Shown: positions 44,289-53,616, counted from the stretch's first letter. The stretch: 64,000 nt of DNA from an uncultured Muribaculaceae bacterium (GCA_902494515.1 CABUTS010000004.1:1-64000); one strand, 5' to 3'. The notes: generated from the sequence alone by a model not told the origin. Numbers and translations are program-made.

Positions 44289-45401
44289 TCAGCGCGATAC
44301 CTTGTGGTTTATGGGGTCAATGAGAGACTGGATGGCAGGGGCGAGCGGAAGGGTGTTGGCCGGCATCACGAATTCCTGGCTGCGGTTTTTCTCATTGCGC
44401 AATTCCTTGTATTCTTCGGGTGTCAGATACTCGATGGAAACGGGGTATTCCTCGATATAGCTGTCGATCTCCATGGCATCCTTAACCCTCATTATCTTTT
44501 TGAAAAGTTTCCCTTTCGCAATGATATGCAGGTTGCAGGTTCCGTAAAGGAATTCGCGTATGGTGTACTTGCCGGAATCGCTGTAGCGGTAGGCCTCCCG
44601 GCATTTGACCGTGGTCAAATCCATGGTCAAGCCAAACATCTTGAAGAACCAGGGTTCCCAATGATGGTCTTTGTAGTCAGCCAATGCGTCGTGGTCTACA
44701 GTAAAGAAATCGTTGAACTTGCGGAAAGCTACCTTGGGATAGAATTTGCCCTGAACGGTGTCGGTTGTTGCACCTTGCATGAAAGTTTCCGGGGCTTTCT
44801 TTTCACCGCCCGGCACAAGCGAGATGATTTTCATGAATGAAAGCGATGATATATCGTCCTCCGGGTTGGGACGGAGCAGGCTGTCGAGCCCGGCGGAATT
44901 CGCCAGTCGTCCATAGCATCGCCTGTTGAGTTCCCGTGCCGAGGTGTCACTCTTCCTGAAGCCCTTGACCTTGCCGTCAGCAAAGAAATATTCAAGCATA
45001 TATTCGCCGTACATCTGCATGGTGTCGGACGGTGTGGCGCCGGTGCAATATTCGCGGGCGTATGTCACAACGCGGGTAATCGGGCGGGAGGCCGGAGAAA
45101 CCGTGACCTCGGATATCGCGTAGGTTGCCGGAGCCATGAACAGTGTGTCGATGTGATTGTCGGCTGTCGCGGACTCATATCCGATGCTGCGGACCGAGAC
45201 CGGGAAATCCTTGTCAGCGAGCTTGATACCGCCGTTCACGTCAGTAACACCCATAATGATTCCCTGCGACGATATTACCGACGCACCGACAACGGGAGCC
45301 TGTTCTCCTTTGTCCCAGACAGTCAGTTGGCTTTTGGCAAACATGGTAGCAGCACAAGCCACGCACGTCAGCAGACAGATTGCAATTCTAATAGATTTCA
45401 T
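44289..45401 (-). CDS. Exported protein with carboxypeptidase-like regulatory domain
   Basis: A 370-residue protein with a signal peptide (1-23). Residues 25-100 look like a carboxypeptidase-regulatory-like (Ig-like beta) domain: VVGASVISSQGIIMGVTDVNG and VRSIGYESA. The rest is a mixed domain without known motifs, ending IDPINHKVSR. Such proteins are frequent in Bacteroidetes envelopes. ATG 45401 is chosen, as the frame to 45446 has no signal-like start. The stretch 45402-45690 shows no gene; it holds repeats of gaattgtgaa. Confidence 0.65.
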   Translation of the reverse strand: MKSIRIAICLLTCVACAATMFAKSQLTVWDKGEQAPVVGASVISSQGIIMGVTDVNGGIKLADKDFPVSVRSIGYESATADNHIDTLFMAPATYAISEVTVSPASRPITRVVTYAREYCTGATPSDTMQMYGEYMLEYFFADGKVKGFRKSDTSARELNRRCYGRLANSAGLDSLLRPNPEDDISSLSFMKIISLVPGGEKKAPETFMQGATTDTVQGKFYPKVAFRKFNDFFTVDHDALADYKDHHWEPWFFKMFGLTMDLTTVKCREAYRYSDSGKYTIREFLYGTCNLHIIAKGKLFKKIMRVKDAMEIDSYIEEYPVSIEYLTPEEYKELRNEKNRSQEFVMPANTLPLAPAIQSLIDPINHKVSR

Positions 45402-45690
45402 AGCTAAAGCGAATGATGTGATTCTCAGTACCGGATATTCCGGCATATCCGATATTTTGGTGAGATGTTTTTAATGTTAGACGCAGGCAACGGCCAATTA
45501 GTTGCATCGAACTTTATCGTCCAGTGCTAAGTCGCAGCAAATCAGCGGAATTTACGAATTATTAATCAAAAATTTATGTATTGTGAACGCTGAATTGATG
45601 AATTGTGAATTGTATTTTACGAATTGTGAACGGATTAACCCGGAGCTGGTGTTAAATTTGTGACAGAATAAATCATTCCGCATCATCCCA

Positions 45691-46497
45691 ATGAAAAAAG
45701 TTCTGTTATCTGTTCTCACTACGCTCATCGCCCTTCTGTTTCCGGCGACCATGAGCGCCCAGCTCTATGTTATCGATTCTGCCACCCAGGACTCGGTTAA
45801 CGTGAACACCATCACCATCACCTCCGACGGCAGCGAAACCCTCGGACTTCCGGTTGTCTGCAAATTACCCAAAGGCGAGACTGTGAAAGTAGAACGCCTG
45901 CTCAAAGGTCAGACCGCCTACGGCGTCATCAAAATCGACGGCAAGGAGTATGGCATCATTGGTCCTGGGGTCCTGGTTTTCAGTGACGAGAATCCTGAAG
46001 GAACCGTCGATATTTTCGGCAACACACGCGCGAACGTCAATCATTCGGCAGCCGGCAAATTTTTCGTCTCTCCTGTCCCCTACTGGATCATCGCAATCCT
46101 CTTTGTTGTTGCGATGGCGTTTGCCTTCCTCGGGCTGAAAATCCAGGCGCTGCGCAAGCCAGCGCTGTTCGTTGTTCCGGTTGCTGTAGCAATCGCATCA
46201 CTGATGGAGGTCTGGGCCTACTGGACGTGGGGAAGCAACGCCTTCTGGTGGTGCGACTCCGAAACCTACAGCTTCTTCGGTTCGCTGCTCCGCGCCATAC
46301 CGTTCGTGGTTTTCGTGGCCTTCCAGCTCGGCAGTATCTTCCTGTATAAGGAGTTGCTTGTAGGCAAACGTCTCGCCGATGAGCTGTCAATCAAGGCTAT
46401 GGCTATCAGTATGGGCATCAGCCTTCCGGTGTTCTTCATTTCGATAATCGCATTGTTCTTCGCCGGAGTCAATGACGACACCAACATTCTGATTTAG
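45691..46497 (+). CDS. Membrane protein, 5' part of an amber-interrupted frame
   Basis: A 268-residue product ending at TAG 46495-46497. It has a signal peptide (1-24), a soluble beta-rich domain (25-125) with KLPKGETVKVERLLKG, then four hydrophobic segments (about 130-155, 160-183, 190-212, 235-260). The reading frame continues past the TAG in the same phase for 114 more sense codons with two or more further hydrophobic segments, so the intact protein would have about 383 residues. I do not recognise the family. Confidence 0.65.
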   Translation: MKKVLLSVLTTLIALLFPATMSAQLYVIDSATQDSVNVNTITITSDGSETLGLPVVCKLPKGETVKVERLLKGQTAYGVIKIDGKEYGIIGPGVLVFSDENPEGTVDIFGNTRANVNHSAAGKFFVSPVPYWIIAILFVVAMAFAFLGLKIQALRKPALFVVPVAVAIASLMEVWAYWTWGSNAFWWCDSETYSFFGSLLRAIPFVVFVAFQLGSIFLYKELLVGKRLADELSIKAMAISMGISLPVFFISIIALFFAGVNDDTNILI

Positions 46498-46842
46498 GTA
46501 CTCCTGTTTATTCTGACCCTTGCAATCGGCTCCTTCATCTCGCTCCGCCGCAACACCGCGGTTCTCGGGAAATTCAACGGCACAGCCTTTACGATCTTCG
46601 GCGCCATTTACATTCTCGGCGCCATGGTGGCGATTGTCGGACTGCTGATTATCCTCTTCAAGCTGATATTGCAGGTCATCATCATTGTCGCCGGTGTTAT
46701 CGGTGTGGGATTCGCCATGGGGAGCAAGGGCGCTTCCAGCGCTACAAGCTACAAGACAGTCTATTACGACCAGAAGGGTGGCAAACACGATTCGGAATAC
46801 ATGGCCCGCAAGTCCAACGACGATATGATTTTCAAGAACTAA
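46498..46842 (+). pseudogene. 3' continuation after the in-frame amber codon
   Basis: The same phase is open from 46498 to the TAA at 46842 with no other stop. It encodes VLLFILTLAIGSF, a loop, then a long hydrophobic stretch (GAMVAIVGLLIILFKLI) and a polar tail ending MIFKN. No start codon sits at the junction; an internal ATG at 46624 would give 72 residues. Options are a nonsense mutation, read-through, a split gene with re-initiation, or a base-call error. All other intact genes in this window end with TAA or TGA. Confidence 0.6.
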
Positions 46843-46867
46843 TCCTTTCCCCGAATAACGTGAAATT

Positions 46868-46895
46868 CCCCGGAAGCGGATATCGGCTTCCGGGG
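46868..46895. terminator. Hairpin between convergent genes
   Basis: Perfect 10-bp arms (46868-46877 and 46886-46895) with an 8-nt loop between the membrane-protein frame and the Spy-like gene. It could serve both strands. Confidence 0.7.
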
Positions 46896-46915
46896 GATTA
46901 TAACGTCAGGACATT

Positions 46916-47395
46916 TTATTTCTTGTCGGGGTTGTCGGCGGGAACTTTGACCTTCGGGCCTCTTTTGCCCTTGGGACCTTTGGTGCCTTTGGGACCCTTG
47001 TTGCGGTCGCCGTGATGGTTGCCCATGCGGTTCATCATGCGACGTTCAAGACGATACTCCTGGTTGAGCTGGTCCTCGGTGAGGAACTGGGCGTAAATAT
47101 CGTAGTATTTCTTGCGCAGGTCAAGGATTTTCTGACTGTAGTCGAGGCTCTGTTTTGCCGAAAGGCCTTTCGGCGAGCCGAGGGCCCAGAGTTCCTTCTG
47201 GAACTGGCTGTAAGCATCGACAAACTTCTGGGTTGTAGCCTCGTCTAGGGCGAGTTTCTGAGCGATATACTGTGCCTGTTTGGTGGCGAACTGCTCGCGT
47301 TTGGCCTGACGGTCACCGGTGTTCTGAGCCGTAACACTCATTCCGCTGACGGCCATGATAAGGGCAAGAAAGAGAAATTGAATCAGCTTTTTCAT
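46916..47395 (-). CDS. Spy/CpxP-like periplasmic protein with Gly-Pro-Lys tail
   Basis: A 159-residue exported helical protein. Signal peptide (1-24), then a helical hairpin (35-125) with LTEDQLNQEYRLERRMM, like the LTxxQ motif of Spy/CpxP chaperones. The last 30 residues are basic collagen-like repeats (GPKGTKGPKGKRG). Third gene of an operon with an ECF sigma factor and its probable anti-sigma; its start overlaps the anti-sigma stop (ATGA). Likely the stress-induced envelope effector, by analogy with CpxP. Confidence 0.7.
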   Translation of the reverse strand: MKKLIQFLFLALIMAVSGMSVTAQNTGDRQAKREQFATKQAQYIAQKLALDEATTQKFVDAYSQFQKELWALGSPKGLSAKQSLDYSQKILDLRKKYYDIYAQFLTEDQLNQEYRLERRMMNRMGNHHGDRNKGPKGTKGPKGKRGPKVKVPADNPDKK

Positions 47396-47730
47396 TGTTC
47401 TGAATTATCTTGGTTAATGTAAATATCTTCGTTGTAAATGTCGGAGAGATAGTCCTGATCATCCTCGCTGAGGCTTGCGTAGGCATTGTCGATCTGCATC
47501 AGCGGATCCACACTGGCGTCGGCGGAGGAGAACACCAGCACCATGGCCACGCAGGCTGCGGCTGCGATACCGATGGCTGCGCGCCAACGCTGAAGCCGGA
47601 TTTTACGCGGTTTTCCGAGCGCAGGCATTACTGCCTCCGCAACCCTGGCTTCCATCTCGTCGAACGCTCTGTCGGGCACCGTGTAGGGCATCCGTTTGCC
47701 TGTTCTGTTGAAATCAAATTTCCGTTCCAT
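47392..47730 (-). CDS. Putative anti-sigma factor (single-pass membrane protein)
   Basis: A 112-residue protein with a cytoplasmic N-terminus (1-45, EARVAEAVMPAL), one transmembrane helix (about 50-70, AAIGIAAAACVAMVLVF) and a short acidic periplasmic tail with DNAYASLSEDDQDYL. No zinc-binding HxxxCxxC motif is present, so it is not a ZAS-type anti-sigma. The assignment rests on place and topology: it overlaps the ECF sigma gene by 17 bp and the Spy-like gene by 4 bp. Confidence 0.55.
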   Translation of the reverse strand: MERKFDFNRTGKRMPYTVPDRAFDEMEARVAEAVMPALGKPRKIRLQRWRAAIGIAAAACVAMVLVFSSADASVDPLMQIDNAYASLSEDDQDYLSDIYNEDIYINQDNSEQ

Positions 47731-48262
47731 AAGACTCCATGTATTTGATTATCTTCTCTTTGGCGATATGATAGCTGGCCTTGACGCTTGAGGCCGACGA
47801 GCCTACAACCTCGGCGATTTCCCCGTAGTCCATCTCGTCGTAGTAGCGCATATTGAACGCCATCTGTTGCTTTGGGGGCAAAGAAAGGATTGCGTTCTGC
47901 AGCTTCACGGCCTCCAGCTCTGTGAAATCCACATACTCCTCGGCGGTTATCCGGCGGACTTCGGAACATTCCTCGTCGTCGATTGACAGGAACTCACTCC
48001 TGCGCTTGCGCAACAGATTGATAGCCTCGTTGGTGGCAATCCGGTAAATCCATGCCCTGAACGTGCAGTCGCCGCGGAATTTCCCGACCGACCGGAATAC
48101 GTTGATGAAGGTCTCCTGCGTGGCATCCATAGCATCGTCGTGATGAATCACCAGACGGCGGATGTGCCAGTAAATCGGCTCGCGAAACTGCGCCATCAGC
48201 ATGCGGAACCCTTTCTCCGGGTCCCTCTGCAATGTTTCGATGTATTCGCTGTCCTTCATCAT
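47714..48262 (-). CDS. ECF-type RNA polymerase sigma factor
   Basis: A 182-residue sigma-70 factor of the extracytoplasmic type. Region 2 (DAMDATQETFINVFRSVGKF, RAWIYRIATNEAINLLRKRR) and region 4 (LSLPPKQQMAFNMRYYDEMDYGEIAEV) are clear, joined by a short acidic linker. First gene of the sigma/anti-sigma/Spy-like operon. The housekeeping-like TAACTTTG at 48450-48457 lies about 190 bp upstream. An autoregulated second promoter cannot be seen by eye. Confidence 0.9.
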   Translation of the reverse strand: MMKDSEYIETLQRDPEKGFRMLMAQFREPIYWHIRRLVIHHDDAMDATQETFINVFRSVGKFRGDCTFRAWIYRIATNEAINLLRKRRSEFLSIDDEECSEVRRITAEEYVDFTELEAVKLQNAILSLPPKQQMAFNMRYYDEMDYGEIAEVVGSSASSVKASYHIAKEKIIKYMESYGTEI

Positions 48263-48449
48263 GGTTTCATTCGGGGCGTTGCCTTGTGGCTCCGCATCAT
48301 ATCGTTCTGAATATATGACGCCCCGAAATCCCCGTTGTCAAAAATCCCCTTACAATTTTTCTGTTTCGTTAAGATATTTACATAAATCCCGGAGCAGAAT
48401 AACATATACTCCACTTCCTCACGTATGTTAGATTTTATTCCGGATGCAA

Positions 48450-48457
48450 CAAAGTTA
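48450..48457 (-). promoter_or_regulatory. -7 element overlapping the fucosyltransferase stop
   Basis: Minus-strand TAACTTTG whose TAA is also the stop codon of the upstream glycosyltransferase gene. It would drive the sigma-factor operon with a leader of about 190 nt. Confidence 0.45.
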
Positions 48458-49303
48458 CGGTGTTGTGAGCTGACGGAGAGGGGTGGCGCCGAGAATCGAG
48501 GCGGCTTCGGAGTAAGAGCTGTAAAATGAACCGAAAATGCGCGAGGCTCCGGCGAGCAGAAACATCTCCACTGCAGCATCCTTGATTCCGGCAAGAGACG
48601 CCCGGGACGCCGGACGCGGATTGCAGATGATTTTATCCGGACCAAACTGTTTGCAGAACTTCTGCTTTGTGGCCTCGCTGTCGGTTGCAAGATAGAATTT
48701 TATGGAAGGATCCTGCTCGAGATTTTTCTCAATTTCGGCTTCGAAAAGATGGTCAGGGCTGTGGCTTATCGACATAAGGTTGTCGGTGCGGCGGATATGC
48801 AGCCCGATATAATCCGGCCCGAGCATCTGCTTCGCGGCGTCTACTCGTGTCTGCATCTCATCGTTCAGCCGGAAAAGCGAACGGTAAAAACCGTCCTCAA
48901 ACGGATGGAAGATTGTGCCGGCCTGAATATACACCGATCTGATCCCGGAATCCAGCACCGGTCTCAGCGGATTGTCTGATTCACGCATCATCTCCTTCAG
49001 GGGTGAAAGGCTGTCGAAATAGGAACGTGAAAAGCACTTTAACGTCAAAGCCGAAACATAAAGATTCCTGCGCCGCGGAATCGAATATTTCAGGGCATAC
49101 GCTGCAGCGGACGGATATGCAATTCTCCCCTTCAACTCCTCCGGAACAACGAAAACATCCTCAAATCTCGCGGCCAACTCATCGTTCACTGCCCATACAA
49201 CACGAAAGTCCGCTTCGGTCTCCTTAGCCAAAGAGATTCCGGACGCAATGCACCGCATTCGGTTAGCCAGCCCTCCTGCCGGGTTCAGAACAATCAGAGA
49301 CAT
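48455..49303 (-). CDS. NodZ/O-fucosyltransferase-like glycosyltransferase
   Basis: A 282-residue soluble glycosyltransferase with GGLANRMRCIASGISLAKE at the N-terminus and GLHIRRTDN in the middle, the GDP-fucose-binding motif of NodZ/alpha-1,6-fucosyltransferases. Later TDSEATKQKFCKQF fits the same fold. Donor specificity (GDP-fucose) is inferred from the family; the acceptor is unknown. It is monocistronic and not beside other glycan genes. Confidence 0.75.
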   Translation of the reverse strand: MSLIVLNPAGGLANRMRCIASGISLAKETEADFRVVWAVNDELAARFEDVFVVPEELKGRIAYPSAAAYALKYSIPRRRNLYVSALTLKCFSRSYFDSLSPLKEMMRESDNPLRPVLDSGIRSVYIQAGTIFHPFEDGFYRSLFRLNDEMQTRVDAAKQMLGPDYIGLHIRRTDNLMSISHSPDHLFEAEIEKNLEQDPSIKFYLATDSEATKQKFCKQFGPDKIICNPRPASRASLAGIKDAAVEMFLLAGASRIFGSFYSSYSEAASILGATPLRQLTTP

Positions 49304-49317
49304 GAGCTTTTTAAATT

Positions 49318-49372
49318 AAATGAAAGATTTGTCCGGAACATACAAATAAATGAAAAATTTGTCCGGGACATA
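49318..49372. repeat. 25-bp direct repeat upstream of the glycosyltransferase
   Basis: Two copies (49318-49342 and 49348-49372) differing at two positions, spaced 30 bp start to start. They lie in the 419-bp gap 49304-49722, which holds no gene but also the sensor-gene promoter and 19-bp repeats. Confidence 0.8.
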
Positions 49373-49581
49373 TAGGTGAGGGAACGATTTCAGTCATTCC
49401 ATCACAAAGTTAATAACTATTTTCCGGACCTGCAATCAACCGTCTGATTTTTTGCATTTTGTTTTGAAAACCGCCCAAAGAGCAAGGTTAGAGTCATCTG
49501 TGACTCAATAATGCAGGTTTCGGCAACAAACGCGACATATGTAAGCCGGCATCAAATGTGGTATATTCGGCGGTTTGGTTT

Positions 49582-49589
49582 TAACTTTG
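49582..49589 (+). promoter_or_regulatory. -7 element of the hybrid sensor gene
   Basis: TAACTTTG with no -33 TTTG at the usual distance. The transcript would begin near 49596, giving a leader of about 127 nt that includes the 19-bp repeats. Confidence 0.5.
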
Positions 49590-49651
49590 CATGGAGACTT
49601 ACATTTAAGACTCCGATTTGCATTTGTAAAAGGAATTTTGTAATTTTACAA

Positions 49652-49727
49652 TCCACATCTGTGCCATGAGTCCACATCTGTCTCATGAGCCTAAATCTGT
49701 CCCATGAATTTAAATCTGTCCCATGAA
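49652..49727 (+). repeat. 19-bp tandem repeat with the sensor start codon inside
   Basis: Four 19-bp copies at 49652-49670, 49671-49689, 49690-49708 and 49709-49727, unit tccacatctgtcccatgag with a few changes. Each copy contains an ATG in the context CATGA; the fourth (49723) is the start of the hybrid sensor. Because 19 is not a multiple of 3, the ATGs fall in different frames. Confidence 0.9.
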
Positions 49728-52700
49728 TCACAATATTGTATCTAAAGCTCTTTTTCTGGCCTTTGTGCTGCTGATGAATCTGACGTCGGCAGCACAGTCG
49801 CGTTATAATTTCCGGCATTTCGACACTCAGGGGCTCCAGGTTATTGACATGGTGACTGACAAAGACGGGGTCGCGTGGTTCGGCACAATAGCCGGGCTGG
49901 TGAACCTGCCTCAGCTTAACAGCTATTCACATAATGTTTACAATCATTCCGAAGAACTGCTCAATTCCAGTATCCGTCACATATACAGTCTGGGGGATGC
50001 CCTGTTGCTGAAGAAATCTGACAACAATGCTTTCCTCTATTACCCGCGGGAAAACCGGGTGGAAAAAGATGCTCTGACCCTGCTTCGCAAACAGGGTCTC
50101 AGTCTGGAGCGGAATTTCGCAACGGTTCGCGGTGCTGACGGCACTCACTGGCTGATGCAGGGCGACGGACTGTATCTGATTCAGGATGATTTCTCATTGA
50201 TAAAGACCCTCAAGACAGGATACAAGAATGAAAACCTCTATGTCGGCGCCACAAACGGCCGTTATCTCGCGGCTCTCTCCCAGCAGGCTCTCTATATGGT
50301 GTCGCTGAAAGATGGCGCTATAACGCGCAGAACCGAGCTCCCCGCCGAGTTTGCGGACAGGGACCTGGTGTATGTGGCTGTAGACTGCAACGACGACGTA
50401 TGGGTGAGGTTCCACAACAGGGCTGCCCGATACAGTCTGACTGAAAACCGCTGGTATCCCACGCAAACATATCCTTCAATCATTTCTGACCTCGCTTTCG
50501 ACAACAATGGCAACCGATGGATGGCTACCATCGCCGACGGCATATTCATCTACGAACCCGGCGGTCGGGTGACGCATCTTGTTTATGAGCCGGAAAATCA
50601 GCAGAGTCTGCTCAACAACCGTATTGATCTCCTGCACTTCGACCCGGCGACACAGACGATGTGGGTGGCATACAGCAAGGGTGGACTTTCGGTGTGCGGC
50701 GGCGATGCCGGCAGTGTCGTGACGCAGGAACTCGCCGATATCTCCGGGGCGCATATCAAGGCCGACATCCTGACTTTCGCGCAGAGCCGCGACGGACAGA
50801 CAATATGGATCGGCTGCGAAGACCTGGGGGTGTTCCGCCGGCGGCAGGATGACAACGGCTGGACCAATATCCTGAAAGACGCCTCAGCCACGGCACTGAC
50901 CGTCGACAGCCGCGGCACCCTTTGGGCCGGTTTCTATCAGTATGGGCTGGTGCGTATTGATGATGCCGGGCTGCAGACAGGATTCCTCGACGGTATGTCG
51001 GTTTATGCCGTAGCTGAAGACGACAAAGGCAACATCTACGCCGGCACACAGGGCAACGGTCTGTGGCAGTTCCGTCCCGACAACGGCCGGTGGACCGACA
51101 CCGGGCTGGTGCCTCAATGGATATTCGACGTCAAATGTCAGCACGGGGTGGTTTACGCCGTGACAACCGAAGGACTCTATTCTTCTTCAGCCGAAGGTAA
51201 ATGGACCTTGACAGTCCCGGGGGTATTCCGGTATATGCAGACCGACAGCATCGGTTACAAATGGCTTATCGGCGGTGACGGACACAACAGCATAACCCTC
51301 CTCGACCCCGACGACAAACCGGTGGCGCTACCCTCTGAGATGGCAGAGCACATAGTAAGCAATATCGCCGTCGACTCCCGCAACAATATCTGGATGGTAT
51401 GTGACCATGAGCTTGTCATGGCCCGGCATAACGCCTCCGACCCACATAAAATCGAGACTGTTTCATTCAATCTGCTGAACGGCAACAGCGACATATTCTA
51501 TAACTACCGCGGCATGATGTTCGCCCGCAACGGGGACCTGTGGATCGGGACTTCCAAGGGATATATTGTCATCGATGCCGAATATCTCGACAGCATCACC
51601 CGCGCCGGCAAGATGCCGCGGCCCGTCATCGGCAGCATCACTGTCAACGACATCCCGGTTTCCGCAGGTAAAAATTTCAGCGGCCGGCTTCTGCTTGACA
51701 GCGACATAATCTATACGAAGAGAATCGAGCTCCGCCACAACGAGAACAACCTCATAATCAAATTCAGCACCCTGTCAGAACCATATCCCCTGATGATGTT
51801 CTATCAGGTCGACGGACTTTCTGACTCATGGCATGCCGCCAAGGACAACACCATAGTGCTGTCAAACCTTTCGCCGGGCAATTATAAAGTCTATGTCCGC
51901 AGTCAGCTCTCCGAACCGGAGCTGCTTCTGGAGATACATATTGCTCAGCCGCTATGGCTCTCGTGGTGGGCCATCCTGATTTACGCCGCCGCGCTGATAT
52001 CGGTTATTATTCTGATTAGCAATTATTTCACTCATAAGCGCGCATATAAGCTGCGAATCCATCAGATCGAGCTACAACAGGAAAAAGAGGCGCAGGTCAA
52101 CGAGATGAAACTCCGGTTCTTCACCAACATCAGCCACGACCTGCGCACACCTCTTTCGCTGATTCTCAGCCCTATCGAGGAGCTTCAGGGGAAGGCTACC
52201 GACCCTGAACAGAAGGGGCTGCTGAATGTGGTGCGGAAGAACGCCGACAATTTGCTGACTCTGGTCAATCAGATTCTGGATTTCCGCCGTCTGGAATTCG
52301 GCCGAGAGAAACTGGTGCTCTCCTACGGCGATATCGTGCAGCATCTCTCGGACATCTGCAACACCTTCCGGCTTAAGGCCGCCAAGGAGAACATCCGCCT
52401 GTCGTTCAGCTCGATTGCCGAGCACGTCGATACAATGTACGACAAGGACAAGCTCTCCAAAATCATGATGAACCTGCTGTCCAACGCCTTCAAATACACG
52501 CCTGCCGGCGGCGAAATCAGCATCGGACTGAATATCTCCGACGACAAATTCGTCGTCACGGTGTCCGACACTGGCTGCGGTATTCCGGACGACGAAAAGC
52601 CTCATATCTTCGAGCGGTTCTATATGGCATCCGACACCGGCCGACCCGGAATGGGGAGCGGCATCGGACTGCACATCGTCAGGGAATACATCCAGCTCCA

Positions 52701-53616
52701 CGGTGGTGCCATCACTGTCAGCGACAATCCCGGCGGACAGGGCACTCAGTTCGCTTTCACGCTGCCGATGCGCAAGCAGGCGCTGACCGCCGTGGAGAAC
52801 CACAACAATGAACCGACCCCCGACGAGACGTCGGAGGCCTGCGACGAGCAGGAGGAGCGTGGCAAAACAATCCTGCTGGCCGACGACAACAAGGATATGC
52901 TGGAATATATGCGGACCAGCCTGTCGAAATACTATAATATCATAACCGCAGCCAACGGAGCAATAGCCCTGGAACTGCTGAAAGACAACGATGTGGACCT
53001 GATCATCAGCGACGTGATTATGCCCGAAGTCGACGGGTTCACCCTCTGCCGCCGGGTCAAGACCGACATCACCACCTCGCATATCCCGGTGGTGCTGCTG
53101 ACTGCCAAGACCATGTCGGCCGACGAGCTCGCAGGTCTGGAGGCCGGGGCCGACGACTACATCACCAAGCCGTTCAGTCTGAATATCCTGCGCCAGCGCA
53201 TCTGCAATCTGCTGGAACGGAGTGCCAGTCAGCACGAACGGTTCGTCAGCGAAGCCGATATAGCGCCGTCGGAAATCACCGTGACGTCGCTCGACGAGCG
53301 GTTCCTCGAGCGGGCAATCGCCATTGTGGAAAACCATATAGCCGAAGCCGATTTCAGTGTCGAGACCTTCAGCGCCGAAATGGGGATGCACCGGGCGCAA
53401 CTGTATAAGAAACTACAGCACATCACCGGCAAGTCTCCTCTGGAGTTCATCCGCCTGCTGCGCCTGAAACGGGGGCGTCAGCTGCTGGAACAGAGCGGAC
53501 TCTATGTGTCCGAGGTAGCCTACAAGGTCGGCTTCAATTCCCCGCGAATCTTCTCGAAATACTTCAAGGAGGAGTTCGGCATAACACCCAATTCACTCAA
53601 GGGGCAGAATACCTGA
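49723..53616 (+). CDS. Hybrid two-component system regulator (HTCS)
   Basis: A 1297-residue one-protein signalling system that senses a glycan in the periplasm and activates the adjacent locus. Signal peptide (1-25), two seven-bladed propellers of Reg_prop repeats (about 30-680), a Y_Y_Y domain (about 685-740), one transmembrane helix (about 746-770), a histidine kinase with His805 in TNISHDLRTP, an HATPase with MNLLSNAFKYTP and VSDTGCGIPD and GSGIGLHIV, a receiver with Asp1097 in IISDVIMPEVDGF, and a C-terminal AraC HTH (about 1190-1297). All catalytic residues are intact. It precedes SusC directly, with a hairpin terminator between. Confidence 0.95.
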   Translation: MNHNIVSKALFLAFVLLMNLTSAAQSRYNFRHFDTQGLQVIDMVTDKDGVAWFGTIAGLVNLPQLNSYSHNVYNHSEELLNSSIRHIYSLGDALLLKKSDNNAFLYYPRENRVEKDALTLLRKQGLSLERNFATVRGADGTHWLMQGDGLYLIQDDFSLIKTLKTGYKNENLYVGATNGRYLAALSQQALYMVSLKDGAITRRTELPAEFADRDLVYVAVDCNDDVWVRFHNRAARYSLTENRWYPTQTYPSIISDLAFDNNGNRWMATIADGIFIYEPGGRVTHLVYEPENQQSLLNNRIDLLHFDPATQTMWVAYSKGGLSVCGGDAGSVVTQELADISGAHIKADILTFAQSRDGQTIWIGCEDLGVFRRRQDDNGWTNILKDASATALTVDSRGTLWAGFYQYGLVRIDDAGLQTGFLDGMSVYAVAEDDKGNIYAGTQGNGLWQFRPDNGRWTDTGLVPQWIFDVKCQHGVVYAVTTEGLYSSSAEGKWTLTVPGVFRYMQTDSIGYKWLIGGDGHNSITLLDPDDKPVALPSEMAEHIVSNIAVDSRNNIWMVCDHELVMARHNASDPHKIETVSFNLLNGNSDIFYNYRGMMFARNGDLWIGTSKGYIVIDAEYLDSITRAGKMPRPVIGSITVNDIPVSAGKNFSGRLLLDSDIIYTKRIELRHNENNLIIKFSTLSEPYPLMMFYQVDGLSDSWHAAKDNTIVLSNLSPGNYKVYVRSQLSEPELLLEIHIAQPLWLSWWAILIYAAALISVIILISNYFTHKRAYKLRIHQIELQQEKEAQVNEMKLRFFTNISHDLRTPLSLILSPIEELQGKATDPEQKGLLNVVRKNADNLLTLVNQILDFRRLEFGREKLVLSYGDIVQHLSDICNTFRLKAAKENIRLSFSSIAEHVDTMYDKDKLSKIMMNLLSNAFKYTPAGGEISIGLNISDDKFVVTVSDTGCGIPDDEKPHIFERFYMASDTGRPGMGSGIGLHIVREYIQLHGGAITVSDNPGGQGTQFAFTLPMRKQALTAVENHNNEPTPDETSEACDEQEERGKTILLADDNKDMLEYMRTSLSKYYNIITAANGAIALELLKDNDVDLIISDVIMPEVDGFTLCRRVKTDITTSHIPVVLLTAKTMSADELAGLEAGADDYITKPFSLNILRQRICNLLERSASQHERFVSEADIAPSEITVTSLDERFLERAIAIVENHIAEADFSVETFSAEMGMHRAQLYKKLQHITGKSPLEFIRLLRLKRGRQLLEQSGLYVSEVAYKVGFNSPRIFSKYFKEEFGITPNSLKGQNT

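Noticed and set aside
45691..46842. Genome-wide reassignment of TAG to an amino acid
   Set aside because: All other long frames here run without an internal TAG, so TAG is not used as a sense codon; the case is confined to one gene.
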